A DNA stretch of 64,000 bases from Segatella oulorum JCM 14966 (GTDB lineage: Bacteria; Bacteroidota; Bacteroidia; Bacteroidales; Bacteroidaceae), in NCBI RefSeq assembly GCF_000613785.1, contig NZ_BAJQ01000004.1:49728-113727 (forward strand), given 5' to 3'. Position 1 is the first letter of the stretch. Each line of letters opens with the position of its first letter. The position numbers and the translations under genes are program-made. The notes under the pieces are model-generated. The model did not search any database and was not told the origin of the DNA. It was given only the letters and a program-made list of their open reading frames with translations. This document shows positions 30,742-40,179 of the stretch, one piece after another.

Positions 30742-32517
30742 CTACCAATTTGGATTCTGCTGTATTCTGCCACCATACAGCGTAATCTGATCTTGTGGAA
30801 TTGGATAGAGATAATCTCTGTTCTCATTCCATGAGCGAGGCTTTGCATTAATATCATGCACTATAATATCGCCTCCATTAACACCATTTGCTAATGATAG
30901 ATTTTCTCCTAACTTTAAGAACACTGTAATTGATCCTAACTCTGGATATGTAGCTGCAGTTGGCGCAGTTGCACCATCATATACACACACATCTTGCGCA
31001 TCACTTACCCCATCTCCATTCAAGTCAAGTATAACAAACTTCTTCACTGGGTCAAGCGCTGGGACATACATTCCTTTAAACTGTTTTTCGAAAGCTTTAC
31101 CTTCCTTCCAACGCATAAGGTCATCATAACGGAAACCTTCATCAAACAACTCGACTGTACGCTCACGACGAATCTCTAAAATAACCCCTTTATTAGAGCC
31201 ACTCACATTAGGATAGCCTGTTTCTGCAGCAGCTAAATAAGGGTCAGGATTTGCATTTGCCGTGGCCATATTAAGTGCAGGCATACCGACTCTTGCACGG
31301 ATTTTCGTAATGGTATTGTCGAGATCGGTTTGAGTTAACGTCCCCAACTCAGCTTTAGCCTCAGCATAATTGAGGTAAACCTCTGCTGTACGGAATAGCG
31401 ATATATCATTATCAGACTTATGCCATGCATCAGAACTCTTTCCCGTCAGCCCTTTTATAATTTGATAACCAGTCATTGTCGACGAGAAATCAGGTGAGAG
31501 TTGATCCGAAGACCCTATACGAGTATATCCTGGTGTTACAATTGTCTGGGCTAAACGAGGGTCTCGATTCTGCATTTCCTGATAGAACTCCTTATGGTCA
31601 TAATTAGGTATGTCTGTAAATCTTGTCCCATCGTTCATTAAATAGCTATCAACAATTTTCTTATTCATACCAGGCTTTGCCCCTGCACTAAGGAAATATT
31701 GATTAATGTTGTGTACAATATTGAGGCTGATATTATAGTTTTTCGCCAAAATCACTTCACCATTAATAGCGGAATTTGCTGCAAACAAATTCAGATAAGG
31801 TGCATTTCCTTGTGCATAAATCGTATAAGGAGCATGGCTGATAAAGTCTTGGGCAGCGTCTACTGCATATTGCAAATAAGTGGCATACCCAGCAATACCA
31901 TGATACTTTCGATAGGTTCCTTCATAAAGGAAAATGCGTGACTTCAAAGCTAAAGCAGTCCATTTTGTTACTCTATAGGTATTTTTAGCCGTCGGTAAAT
32001 GCTGAATAGCATCATCGATATCTGCTAAAATTTTCGCCATCAGTGTATTTCGATCTGTGCGACCATCATACAAACGATTATCTGTAGATGAGAGAGGTTC
32101 TTCTATCCATGGAACTTCACCAAATCTCTTAACCTTATTGAAGTAAAAATAAGCTCTGAAGAAATGTGCTACAGCATCATTTTCCGCTCTCGCACTTACA
32201 TCTTGACAACGCGGAGAATATACCAAATAGGTGTTGATATCGGCTAAAGCTCTCCAATCCCATCCACCTCCACTTGTTGGAACAGTTCTGGTTCCCAAAA
32301 CCGATTCTGTTAAAGTTGTGGGAATGATGATATCGGCCGTCTCTCCATAAACATCTTCTGCGTTGGGAAAATTAGAATAAAACTTATTCGTAGCCACCTC
32401 TAATTCTTCTCGAGAATTATAGAAATTCTCGGGAGCTAATGATGATAAGGGAAACCTATCTAAGTTACAGCTCGAAAGTACTACGATAGACGCTATTAAA
32501 AATGTTATCTTTTTCAT
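30742..32517 (-). CDS. SusD/RagB-family glycan-binding lipoprotein
   Basis: 591 residues, intact. Lipobox LSSC near residue 17, then NLDRFPLSSLAPENFY. Typical blocks are AHFFRAYFYFNKVKRFGEVP (TPR region), LFRTAEVYLNYAEAKAELG and FDEGFRYDDLMRWKEG. It also has DLNGDGVSDAQD, an EF-hand-like calcium loop near the C-terminus. It follows the STN-bearing SusC by 10 bp. Its base composition is visibly more AT-rich than the SusD genes elsewhere in the window. Confidence 0.95.
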   Translation of the reverse strand: MKKITFLIASIVVLSSCNLDRFPLSSLAPENFYNSREELEVATNKFYSNFPNAEDVYGETADIIIPTTLTESVLGTRTVPTSGGGWDWRALADINTYLVYSPRCQDVSARAENDAVAHFFRAYFYFNKVKRFGEVPWIEEPLSSTDNRLYDGRTDRNTLMAKILADIDDAIQHLPTAKNTYRVTKWTALALKSRIFLYEGTYRKYHGIAGYATYLQYAVDAAQDFISHAPYTIYAQGNAPYLNLFAANSAINGEVILAKNYNISLNIVHNINQYFLSAGAKPGMNKKIVDSYLMNDGTRFTDIPNYDHKEFYQEMQNRDPRLAQTIVTPGYTRIGSSDQLSPDFSSTMTGYQIIKGLTGKSSDAWHKSDNDISLFRTAEVYLNYAEAKAELGTLTQTDLDNTITKIRARVGMPALNMATANANPDPYLAAAETGYPNVSGSNKGVILEIRRERTVELFDEGFRYDDLMRWKEGKAFEKQFKGMYVPALDPVKKFVILDLNGDGVSDAQDVCVYDGATAPTAATYPELGSITVFLKLGENLSLANGVNGGDIIVHDINAKPRSWNENRDYLYPIPQDQITLYGGRIQQNPNW

Positions 32518-32527
32518 AATCGACTAA

Positions 32528-35500
32528 TTAAAATGTTACATCAAGCCCAAATGCAAAACTCTTAGAATAGGGGTAAACATTTCCACTACCACCCTTTCCT
32601 GAAACTTGTTCGGGGTCAAGATATTTGCTGTCCAATTTTGAGAACGTGAAGAGGTTCTCACTACTAAAATAAATACGAACCTTATCAACTTTAACCTTTT
32701 GTGTCAAGGTTCGAGGGAGTGTGTAACCAAAGGTTAAGTTCTTTAAACGGCAATAAGCTAAATTTTGTAGGTAGCGGTCGTTAACCTTTGTAAGGGCTCC
32801 TCCATCACGAGCAATTCCTCCTGCAGGACGTGGGAAATAAGCATTCGGATTATTCGTAGACCATACTTTACTTTCAAAATCAGTTGGTATAAACGAAGTA
32901 TATACACGAGAATAAGGTCCCCAAAATGCAAAATTGTTGCCATCTGGATAAAAATATTGCTTACCTACACCTTGGAAGAATACTGAAAAATCGAAACCAT
33001 TCCATGCTGCACGAGCAGAAAGACTATAATGATAACGAGGCAAACTATTACCTAATTTCACTAAGTCGCCATGATCATCAAGTGTTCCTTTACCATTATT
33101 AATCTTATGGTTACCATCAATATCCTCAAAGATTAAATCTCCAGCCTTGTTGGTAAAACGAGAGCTAATAAAACTTTGGTCAACACCCCTTGCAGCAGCC
33201 TCTGCATCGGTTTGATAAATGCCCTGAATCTTATAACCCCAGATTTCACCCCATTCCATACCTTCATAGTTACTGCCTAAGACTTTTGTCTGATTACCTG
33301 CGAATTTTACCAACTTCGATTTACTATCGGCAAGCGAAACAGTAATACCATAGTTGAAAGGCTTATTGTTTAGAGGGAATGCATCATTCCAACTCAACAT
33401 CAACTCATAACCTCTTGTACGCAACTGCCCATTATTCTCTAAAGGAGCCGCATAGCCATAGACATTGGGTAGCGTCAATGATGCTGCTAACATATTCTTT
33501 GTGTCACGCTGATAGACATCGACTGTGGCCGTTAAACGATTATCCAAGAAGCCTAAATCCAAGCCTAAGTTTTTGGTAACAATCTTTTCCCATGTAAGGC
33601 TTCCTGAAACAGGTGCAGCTAAATCTGCATAGTAGAAGAATTTATTATCAAAGAGATAATTTATTAAATTCGATTGCTTGATTTTCGCTTCTCTGATGTA
33701 TGGATAGTAAGGATTACCATTTAGTTGACCATCAGTCACCTGATTTCCCAATGAACCGATAGAGAAACGCAACTTTGCATTATTGACAATCTTCTTAGCT
33801 GGCTCAAAGAATTTCTCTTCACTGAGCCTCCATCCTAAGGCAACTGATGGGAAGAAGCCCCAGCGATCACCAGCAGGGAAACGTGATGTACCATCATAAC
33901 GCATATTGACTTCTGCCAAATACTTCCCTGCGTAATCATAACTTAGTCGGCCAAAATAACCCAATAAGGCATATTCATATTGTCCACCTTTCACACCTCG
34001 GTCGCCTGTTCCTAATGCTAAATCATTTAAAGACATTGTAGGCAGGTTTTTAACATTCCCTTCTACATTCTGATATTTACCCGTTTCGTGGTTCAAACCT
34101 GCCAAAACATTCAAATGATGAGACTCTCCAAAGGTTTTTTGATAGGTAGCATACAAATCATATACCCAATACTCTTCCGTTGTTCTGATTTCTTTTAATC
34201 GATTCTGGAAGAATACTGTTGTAGCCTTTTCAAAAACATTCGGTTGTTGCGAATAGGTCATATTAGCTTGACGCGTCATCTTTTCTCTTAAATACGTGCG
34301 ATAGCTCACATTACCTATTAGATGTAAACCCTCCATTAAAGTAAAGTCTGCATTAACAGCATAGGTCGCTTGTGTTCGCTTTACCTGTGCAAAACCATTC
34401 CCTTCACGCAGCATTGCTACGAAACCATTCGTCGGCTTATTCAAAGAAGGATAAACATTACTGCCATCAGGATTATAGGGAAGAGCATAAGGCAAAGCGT
34501 GTTGCCACATGTTATCAAAATTTCCTCCATCTTCAAAATCATATCCTGCAGCTGTGTACTTCGATTTAAACAGCATTGCTGTACTGGTGAGTTTCAACCA
34601 AGGCTTCACTTGAGAAGAAAGCTTCGTCATGAAGTTTCCTTTGGAATATTTATTTGGACTGATGGCAAAAATACCTGTATGCTTATTGTAATTTCCACTA
34701 ATGATATAGTTAAACTTATCCGTTCCGCCCGAGATACTTAAGTTATGATCCCATGTAGGTTGCTTAAAATCATAGATATAGTTATACCAATCAAAGTTGC
34801 CATAATAATGATATTTTCCATCTGTACCAACAACTGTCCATGGACGAGCTGGATTTTCAGTCGTATCATAACGGCGAGCCTTCAAAGCATCATAGTCAGC
34901 CTGTGTGAATTGCGTATAGCTGCTATTATTCATAGCCATGCTAAAAGTATCAGCTAATTTGGCAGCCTCATAACCATTCGTTATAAAGTTTGTCTTCGTG
35001 GTTGGAGCCGACCAACTGAATCGTCCGTTATAAGTGATGTGTGCTTGTCCGTCTTTATTCGATTTTGTCGTCACAATGATGACACCAAAGCCGGCACGGG
35101 CACCATAGATAGCGGCCGAAGCAGCATCTTTCAACACCGAAATCGACTCGATGTCGTTTGGATTTACACGGTCGAGATCGCCCTCAACACCGTCAATCAA
35201 CACCAAGGGCGCACCGCTATTCACGATTGAAGTCGCACCACGAATGTTCATTTTTGTGCTTTCTCCAGGTGTACCTGATGAGAAAGAAATGTTAAGGTTG
35301 GGCACCTGTCCTTGCAACATTTGGCCAGCACTGCTCACCGGACGGTCTTTCAATTCATCGGCGGTAACTGTGCTTACGGCACCAATCAAATTGGCTTTCT
35401 TCTTCGTGCCATAACCAATCACCACCACTTCGTCCAATCCTTTGGCCTCTTCGGCTAAGGTGATGTGCATCGCATTGCGTGCTTTCACCGTCTGTGGTGC

Positions 35501-36049
35501 AAAACCTACATAGGAGATGGTGAGCATACTTTCCGGATTAACCTCTAATGAGAACTCACCATTCACATTTGTCGTTGTCCCGTTGCGTCCACCTTTTTCA
35601 GAGATTGTCGCACCAATAATCGGCTCACCTGCGGCATCGGTCACCTTTCCTGAGATGGCTCTGCGACCCGCTTTAGCCGTTGTTGTTGATGCACTTGCAG
35701 TTAGAGTAATTTGATTACCTGACGTATGCGAACTCAGTCCGACAGCTTTACACAAGTCGTTAAGAATGTCTAACATCGGGCGATTGCCCAAAGTGACAGA
35801 CACTTTGTTTTGTAAAAGCTTTTGAACATCGGCGCCATAGAGAAAAACATAATTGCTGTTTTTCTCGATAAAGTTTAATACGCCACCCACTGTTTGCTGC
35901 TCAGCAGCAACCGAATAATTCACATTTGTCACCCGATAGTTACCCAAAGGCGATGCAAGCATACCCAAAGGTGCCATCAGCAACAAAGCCGACAACGAAC
36001 GTTGCATCATGTGCACGCGTCTTGTCTTTTGTCTTGATTTCTCACGCAT
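32528..36049 (-). CDS. SusC-family transporter with N-terminal STN signalling domain
   Basis: 1173 residues, intact. Signal peptide to about residue 33, STN domain (about 50-118, FIEKNSNYVFLYGADVQKLL), carboxypeptidase-regulatory-like domain (about 131-205), the motif DEVVVIGYGTKKK, plug (about 215-320, SISVLKDAASAAIYGARAG) and barrel ending FGLDVTF. STN domains pass a ligand signal to a FecR-type anti-sigma factor, but no sigma or anti-sigma gene lies beside it; the nearest pair is at 42466-44051. Signal peptide, promoter-proximal bases and plug region closely match the SusC at 44141, while the barrel half is more AT-rich, suggesting a mosaic gene. Confidence 0.95.
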   Translation of the reverse strand: MREKSRQKTRRVHMMQRSLSALLLMAPLGMLASPLGNYRVTNVNYSVAAEQQTVGGVLNFIEKNSNYVFLYGADVQKLLQNKVSVTLGNRPMLDILNDLCKAVGLSSHTSGNQITLTASASTTTAKAGRRAISGKVTDAAGEPIIGATISEKGGRNGTTTNVNGEFSLEVNPESMLTISYVGFAPQTVKARNAMHITLAEEAKGLDEVVVIGYGTKKKANLIGAVSTVTADELKDRPVSSAGQMLQGQVPNLNISFSSGTPGESTKMNIRGATSIVNSGAPLVLIDGVEGDLDRVNPNDIESISVLKDAASAAIYGARAGFGVIIVTTKSNKDGQAHITYNGRFSWSAPTTKTNFITNGYEAAKLADTFSMAMNNSSYTQFTQADYDALKARRYDTTENPARPWTVVGTDGKYHYYGNFDWYNYIYDFKQPTWDHNLSISGGTDKFNYIISGNYNKHTGIFAISPNKYSKGNFMTKLSSQVKPWLKLTSTAMLFKSKYTAAGYDFEDGGNFDNMWQHALPYALPYNPDGSNVYPSLNKPTNGFVAMLREGNGFAQVKRTQATYAVNADFTLMEGLHLIGNVSYRTYLREKMTRQANMTYSQQPNVFEKATTVFFQNRLKEIRTTEEYWVYDLYATYQKTFGESHHLNVLAGLNHETGKYQNVEGNVKNLPTMSLNDLALGTGDRGVKGGQYEYALLGYFGRLSYDYAGKYLAEVNMRYDGTSRFPAGDRWGFFPSVALGWRLSEEKFFEPAKKIVNNAKLRFSIGSLGNQVTDGQLNGNPYYPYIREAKIKQSNLINYLFDNKFFYYADLAAPVSGSLTWEKIVTKNLGLDLGFLDNRLTATVDVYQRDTKNMLAASLTLPNVYGYAAPLENNGQLRTRGYELMLSWNDAFPLNNKPFNYGITVSLADSKSKLVKFAGNQTKVLGSNYEGMEWGEIWGYKIQGIYQTDAEAAARGVDQSFISSRFTNKAGDLIFEDIDGNHKINNGKGTLDDHGDLVKLGNSLPRYHYSLSARAAWNGFDFSVFFQGVGKQYFYPDGNNFAFWGPYSRVYTSFIPTDFESKVWSTNNPNAYFPRPAGGIARDGGALTKVNDRYLQNLAYCRLKNLTFGYTLPRTLTQKVKVDKVRIYFSSENLFTFSKLDSKYLDPEQVSGKGGSGNVYPYSKSFAFGLDVTF

Positions 36050-36580
36050 ATAATAAAATGTGGTTTAATAGACCTTTGAAAGAGTACTGCTTTGTACAGT
36101 ATCAATACACTATGAAAGACGAACCATTTTTTAAAATCTATAGGTTACAATTCAATTTTTAACACTTTTCTTTTGCAGAAAGGTAAACATGCCGTCACAA
36201 GAGAGTTTAAAATCATTTATAAACCTGTACAATCATTGCACTTTTACACTTAAGTTCGAAAAACTTGTTCTACTTCATTTAGCTGCGCACACTGATACAA
36301 AAGTCGCTACGCCCATCTACTTTTTTAGCTTATCAGGTGTATTTTGCCCACCGTTCCACAATAGTAAATATTTAAGGCCTATATATTATATAAAGTATAT
36401 TAAAAATTAGAGACACATTTTTTGTCCATCTAAAATGCTGAAAAAGCTTTTGCATGGACAAAAGTAGAGGTCATTCTACCAGTGCCATAGCCTACCTATT
36501 CGTTTTAAAAACCTAATAATGTTACTTTAGTACACACATCACCCACTCCCAACATCGTTTCAGACATCGGACAAATAGTC
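36050..36580. other. Intergenic region, no gene seen
   Basis: 531 AT-rich bases between SusC3 and the small gene of the protease pair. There is no convincing TAnnTTTG box for SusC3. CTATTAAAC on the minus strand at 36071-36063 also occurs before the SusC at 44141. A terminator-like inverted repeat is at 36420-36463. Confidence 0.5.
36420..36463 (-). terminator. Terminator-like inverted repeat after the protease pair
   Basis: TTTTGTCCAT and ATGGACAAAA form a perfect 10-bp stem around 24 nt that themselves contain AAAAGCTTTT. It lies 118 bp beyond the last stop of the minus-strand pair. Confidence 0.4.
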
Positions 36581-36784
36581 TCATTCACCCATATTCGACG
36601 AAAAGGAGAAACCTCTTTCATCAATTGTCTTGAGCGTATAGCCTCTTGGCTCCACTAATCCTCTATCTATCAACTCCTGGAAATCCTCCATTACTTTTTC
36701 CATTTCCTCTAACCCCTTCTCAGCATGTTTTATTTCTTTATACTGTTTTCTCATGTCAAGAATTGTTTTCTCTGCATTGCTCAT
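36581..36784 (-). CDS. Small helical protein paired with the SDH-type protease
   Basis: 67 residues, strongly charged, with a long predicted helix (AEKTILDMRKQYKEIKHAEK, then GLEEMEKVMEDFQEL) and a C-terminal piece RGYTLKTIDERGFS. It starts 2 nt after the protease stop, so translation is probably coupled. No family was recognised. It could be an adaptor, inhibitor or substrate of the protease. Confidence 0.6.
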   Translation of the reverse strand: MSNAEKTILDMRKQYKEIKHAEKGLEEMEKVMEDFQELIDRGLVEPRGYTLKTIDERGFSFSSNMGE

Positions 36785-36786
36785 TG

Positions 36787-37644
36787 TTATATAAATTTTC
36801 TTGTATGAATAAAAAGCTTGAGTTTAAAATGCTCGGTATATTCCCTTACTTGATTATAATACTTTTTAATTAAACCTCTTTCTTCCTTTCGTTCACTATA
36901 GTCTTCTATTTTTAGTTTCAGTTCTTCTAATTCTTCAATATTAATAGGGCGTCCATGGGTTTTCCATTGATTGTTATTACCCAATGCATCGGCTATCTCT
37001 TCAGCCCGTCTTATTTTATCTTCTTCCGTAACTTTCCGTCCATCATGATGTGTATTCCAGTTCTTAAACTTATATTTAGCTAACCATCTTTTCAACAAGG
37101 TGATAGTCAATTCTTTTGCCTGTTCATAATGACGGAGCTCTGCTAAATCAAAGTCTCTCAGAATAAGGAATTCAGCATTTGTAAGCGTGTTATTTTTAGC
37201 CTTTTCTATCAGCTCATTTACTTTATCTAAATAGCCCAATGCAGGTACGAACCTCCCATCTTTATTTTGTACTTGAGGATCTATCGGTCCTAATACTGAA
37301 AAATAGTCCATCCAAATCTCATCTCCACTCATACAAAAAATTGTACCAGCGCTATAAGCATAATCAGGGACTATGAAAATAACCTTGTTGTAATGCTTTC
37401 GAATAATATTAACATACCTTTCAACAGCTGTAGCGCTTCCACCAGTAGTCGTTAATATCACAATTAAAGTAGCTTTTCTATGGCCGTTTTCCTCCAACTC
37501 TTCTATGATATCACACAAAGCATTCTCATTCCCATCTATAATCGGACCATAATAATTGAGAACATCCCCATCAAACTTTTTCTCTATCTCGCAAAGTGTT
37601 GCATTAAGTAACCCTTTCATTGCTTCATTGATAGAATTTTTCAT
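36787..37644 (-). CDS. SDH/SppA-like Clp-fold serine protease
   Basis: 285 residues, no signal peptide. It has the fold marks of the SDH (serine dehydrogenase proteinase) family: LTTTGGSATAV (about 65-73, oxyanion turn), DYAYSAGT with the likely nucleophile Ser98, and MDYFSVLGPIDPQ (about 112-124). The C-terminal 140 residues are helical and charged, with KIEDYSERKEERGLIKKYYN. Family members are soluble or membrane-linked oligomeric peptidases of uncertain role. A minus-strand -7 box (37671-37678) lies 27 bp upstream. It forms a two-gene unit with a 67-residue protein and sits among accessory genes, so a stress or conflict role is possible but unproven. Confidence 0.82.
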   Translation of the reverse strand: MKNSINEAMKGLLNATLCEIEKKFDGDVLNYYGPIIDGNENALCDIIEELEENGHRKATLIVILTTTGGSATAVERYVNIIRKHYNKVIFIVPDYAYSAGTIFCMSGDEIWMDYFSVLGPIDPQVQNKDGRFVPALGYLDKVNELIEKAKNNTLTNAEFLILRDFDLAELRHYEQAKELTITLLKRWLAKYKFKNWNTHHDGRKVTEEDKIRRAEEIADALGNNNQWKTHGRPINIEELEELKLKIEDYSERKEERGLIKKYYNQVREYTEHFKLKLFIHTRKFI

Positions 37645-37670
37645 ATACTGTTTGTTTTGTTGTTAGGGTA

Positions 37671-37678
37671 CAAATATA
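37671..37678 (-). promoter_or_regulatory. -7 box of the protease pair
   Basis: TATATTTG on the minus strand, exact TAnnTTTG, 27 bp before the ATG at 37644. Confidence 0.6.
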
Positions 37679-37961
37679 GATAAAAATTTTCGATTACGTG
37701 CCTATAAAACCAAAAACAAATATAATTTCCCCAAAGCAAAAAACTTACATTCTTAGAAGTGTTGAAGAGGTTTTTTCATTTAATCCCAATAGAAAACAGA
37801 ATGTGAAGGGCATTTATCGGAGAGCACAGAAGTAAAGAATTATGAGAGGATGTAGGATAAGCGCTATGACCACCAAGGGTGTAGCATTGACTTATGTCAG
37901 TATCTCATTTATATTGTGCATGAATTAAATAGCTCAAAGGGCTTTTTCTTAAAATTTTGCG

Positions 37962-37969
37962 TACCTTTG
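37962..37969 (+). promoter_or_regulatory. -7 box of the fimbrillin unit
   Basis: TACCTTTG, exact TAnnTTTG. It implies a leader of about 280 nt before the small ORF at 38259. That leader holds a run of nine C (38080-38088) and a strong hairpin (38170-38205). The rest of the 614-bp gap from 37645 to 38258 shows no gene. Confidence 0.55.
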
Positions 37970-38169
37970 CAGCCGTGATGAAACAAGGTTACACGAATCA
38001 ACAGCTTGCTATGCAAAGAAACATCTTTGTGTTAGCATTCTTTTTGATTATTTATTTGGCTATTCCAAATAAATTGTTACCCCCCCCCACACATACCTAT
38101 AGCCCATTTTTCTTCAGACAGATTCGGGAACAATATTTGTGTTTCCCCTGCTCTGATAGGATTTATACC

Positions 38170-38205
38170 GTTAGCAATAAGTGTTTTGACTCTCTTATTG
38201 CTAAC
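38170..38205 (+). promoter_or_regulatory. Leader hairpin before the fimbrillin unit
   Basis: A perfect 12-bp inverted repeat (GTTAGCAATAAG/CTTATTGCTAAC) with a 12-nt loop lies in the untranslated leader, 54 bp before the small ORF. No T run follows, so it is not a plain terminator. It may act as an RNA control element. Confidence 0.5.
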
Positions 38206-38258
38206 CCTCTTATGCGTGTATTATTTCAGAAAAGAATAACCCAGAAATAGTTAAATAT

Positions 38259-38429
38259 ATGGATAAAAAGAAACGGCGTGTTTATATTGCTCCCAAAAGT
38301 GTTATTTTCTCCATGGACGAATTACCAATTATTTGCACCAGTGTGCAACCCAATGTAAAACAGCCAGGAGGTTCAACTCAACAAGATTGGGAGTCAGACC
38401 AAGACGTAAATATTGATGATGAGATTTAA
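38259..38429 (+). CDS. Small conserved-looking protein before the fimbrillin-like gene
   Basis: 56 residues starting MDKKKRRVYIAPKSVIFSMD, with an acidic C-terminus (DWESDQDVNIDDEI). Short proteins with a basic start, a YIAPK-like block and a Gly/Gln-rich tail are common just before fimbrillin and surface-protein genes in Prevotella and Bacteroides (from memory). It ends 13 bp before the next ATG. Function unknown; not a leader of the lipoprotein itself because it is a separate frame with its own stop. Confidence 0.6.
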   Translation: MDKKKRRVYIAPKSVIFSMDELPIICTSVQPNVKQPGGSTQQDWESDQDVNIDDEI

Positions 38430-38442
38430 TTGTAGTAGTGAT

Positions 38443-40104
38443 ATGAATAGAATAAGATGGAAATATTGCGTATTGCTGTATACAGTAGTAGGCGGGATGT
38501 TCACTGCTTGTAGCAACCATGACGGCATAGAAGATAGAAAAGATGCCACCAAGGAGATAAAAGGCCCGCAGTTCACCTTAACCGAGATTCCTTTTGGTGC
38601 TGATACAGAGGTGTCTACCCGTGCAACAGAAGCTGTAACCAAGACAGATACACTCAATCTTGGCAATGGCATTGAAGGCGAAGTGACTGTAATGCGTGAG
38701 CCAAAAGAAGAAACAAAGGCTGCAACACGTGCTGAAATCAGCAACCAACACTTCACCATTAAGGCTCTTTCTACAACAGGACAATTATTAGCTACGCTAA
38801 AAGGGACTGTCAGTGGGACGGGAACAACGAAGACTTTCACGCCCGATACGGGAACACCCCATGAGATAGAACTTCCACCAGGAACGTATACTTTTATATG
38901 TTTCAATGATGCTTTTACCGAGAGTGGTGCTTCTATTTCTGTTAATGCGGATAAAGCAGGTGAAGCCTTATATGGCTACACTACACAAACAATTAGTGGA
39001 CAGCACTATTTGGTGAACTTTGAAATGAAACATTTAGCCGTTCGTATGCGCGTAGAGCTGACCGCTTATTGGGATATCAATGGCATTAAAGCTGTCATCG
39101 GGACACCAACAGGGCATGGACATTTAGCTTCATCCAATATAACAGAGATGGTATCCATGGCGAATACTCCTGTGGCAATCCCTGAATTTACGCTCCCCAC
39201 AGTAACGACAGAGGCTCCTAACTACACTTATAAGTCGACTTCAGGCTACCATTATTTCTTAGCCTCACCTGATTTAAGTGGCATTCAATCAGCGGGTTAT
39301 TATTGTAAATTCACAGCAGGCGCACTCTATGAAAGATCTGTTGTAGGGAAATCATTAGATATTGGTGCCATTTTACCTACTCGCATGCAACCCAATGAGT
39401 CGTATAAAATAAAGGTAACGCTCTATTATTCTTATCGTTATCTCTTCCACGATGGCAGTGTGGCCACCTTAGTACAAGGTAAACGTGCAGGAAAGACGGC
39501 TGTTGCCGCCATGATTTCCAACAATAAGGCCATGGCTTTGACCGATGCAGGCCCAATATGCCACTGGAGCAACACACAAAACTCCGTCCAAACCACACAC
39601 ACTTCGACAGACTTTAATCCGATTTATCATGATATGGATGGCTTTAATCACACATGGAACGTATCACATTCGCGCACAGGCGTTGCCTTAGGAAACGACC
39701 CTAACTTTCCGGCTTTTTATCAAGCAGCACACTATACACCCCTCAAGCCACTCACAGGTGCAGCTGGAACCACAACATCTTGGTATCTTCCTGCTATGGG
39801 AGAATGGGCTTTAGCCGCACAGGCTGAGGGGAATTATAACCCAGCATCGTTGACACGTTGGCCTACTGAGCAAACGCATCAAGCATGGAATGAACGCTTG
39901 ATGAAAGTTGTTAATGTGCAAGCAGGTGGTACAACTCCAGTTTGGGGAGGTAGCTTAGGATGGTATTGGGTGAGCAATGAATATAGTAATGCTTCTGCCT
40001 ACCACATCATCACCTATCCTAACAGCTCCTATGGGTTCTACTTTGCTGCCAATCCCAAAGCCACACCTTTTATGGCAGTTCGTCCATTTATCATCAAGAA
40101 TTAG
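38443..40104 (+). CDS. Fimbrillin-family surface lipoprotein
   Basis: 553 residues from the ATG at 38443, chosen because it gives a normal lipoprotein signal (MFTAC near residue 23). Residues about 30-330 show fimbrillin-type beta-sandwich features: STRATEA repeats, LPPGTYTFICFND, HLAVRMRVEL and LPTRMQPNESYKIKVTLYY. The C-terminal part (about 340-553) looks like a DUF1566/C-type-lectin-like fold, with SWYLPAMGEWALAA, GWYWVSNEY and FMAVRPF. Fimbrillin-like lipoproteins form pili or tip adhesins. With no FimA/Mfa assembly genes beside it, it may be a lone surface protein. A terminator follows at 40130. Confidence 0.75.
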   Translation: MNRIRWKYCVLLYTVVGGMFTACSNHDGIEDRKDATKEIKGPQFTLTEIPFGADTEVSTRATEAVTKTDTLNLGNGIEGEVTVMREPKEETKAATRAEISNQHFTIKALSTTGQLLATLKGTVSGTGTTKTFTPDTGTPHEIELPPGTYTFICFNDAFTESGASISVNADKAGEALYGYTTQTISGQHYLVNFEMKHLAVRMRVELTAYWDINGIKAVIGTPTGHGHLASSNITEMVSMANTPVAIPEFTLPTVTTEAPNYTYKSTSGYHYFLASPDLSGIQSAGYYCKFTAGALYERSVVGKSLDIGAILPTRMQPNESYKIKVTLYYSYRYLFHDGSVATLVQGKRAGKTAVAAMISNNKAMALTDAGPICHWSNTQNSVQTTHTSTDFNPIYHDMDGFNHTWNVSHSRTGVALGNDPNFPAFYQAAHYTPLKPLTGAAGTTTSWYLPAMGEWALAAQAEGNYNPASLTRWPTEQTHQAWNERLMKVVNVQAGGTTPVWGGSLGWYWVSNEYSNASAYHIITYPNSSYGFYFAANPKATPFMAVRPFIIKN

Positions 40105-40129
40105 CAGATAGATAATCCGTCTTTTTTAG

Positions 40130-40157
40130 AATGCCCACTCTCCGTGGGCATTTTTTA
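40130..40157. terminator. Terminator between the fimbrillin-like gene and the ATPase
   Basis: Stem AATGCCCAC/GTGGGCATT with a 5-nt loop, a T run on the plus side and an A-rich flank (T-rich on minus). It can serve both convergent genes. Confidence 0.85.
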
Positions 40158-40179
40158 TGCTGTTACATAAAAGGTGTCT

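Noticed and set aside
38170..38205. Invertible promoter with flanking inverted repeats
   Set aside because: The arms are only 12 bp apart, too close for a recombinase-flipped segment, and the -7 box lies outside them.
37978..38250. A coding gene of about 90 codons upstream of the fimbrillin unit
   Set aside because: It starts at the expected transcription start, crosses the C9 run and the hairpin, and has no recognisable domain; more likely an untranslated leader.
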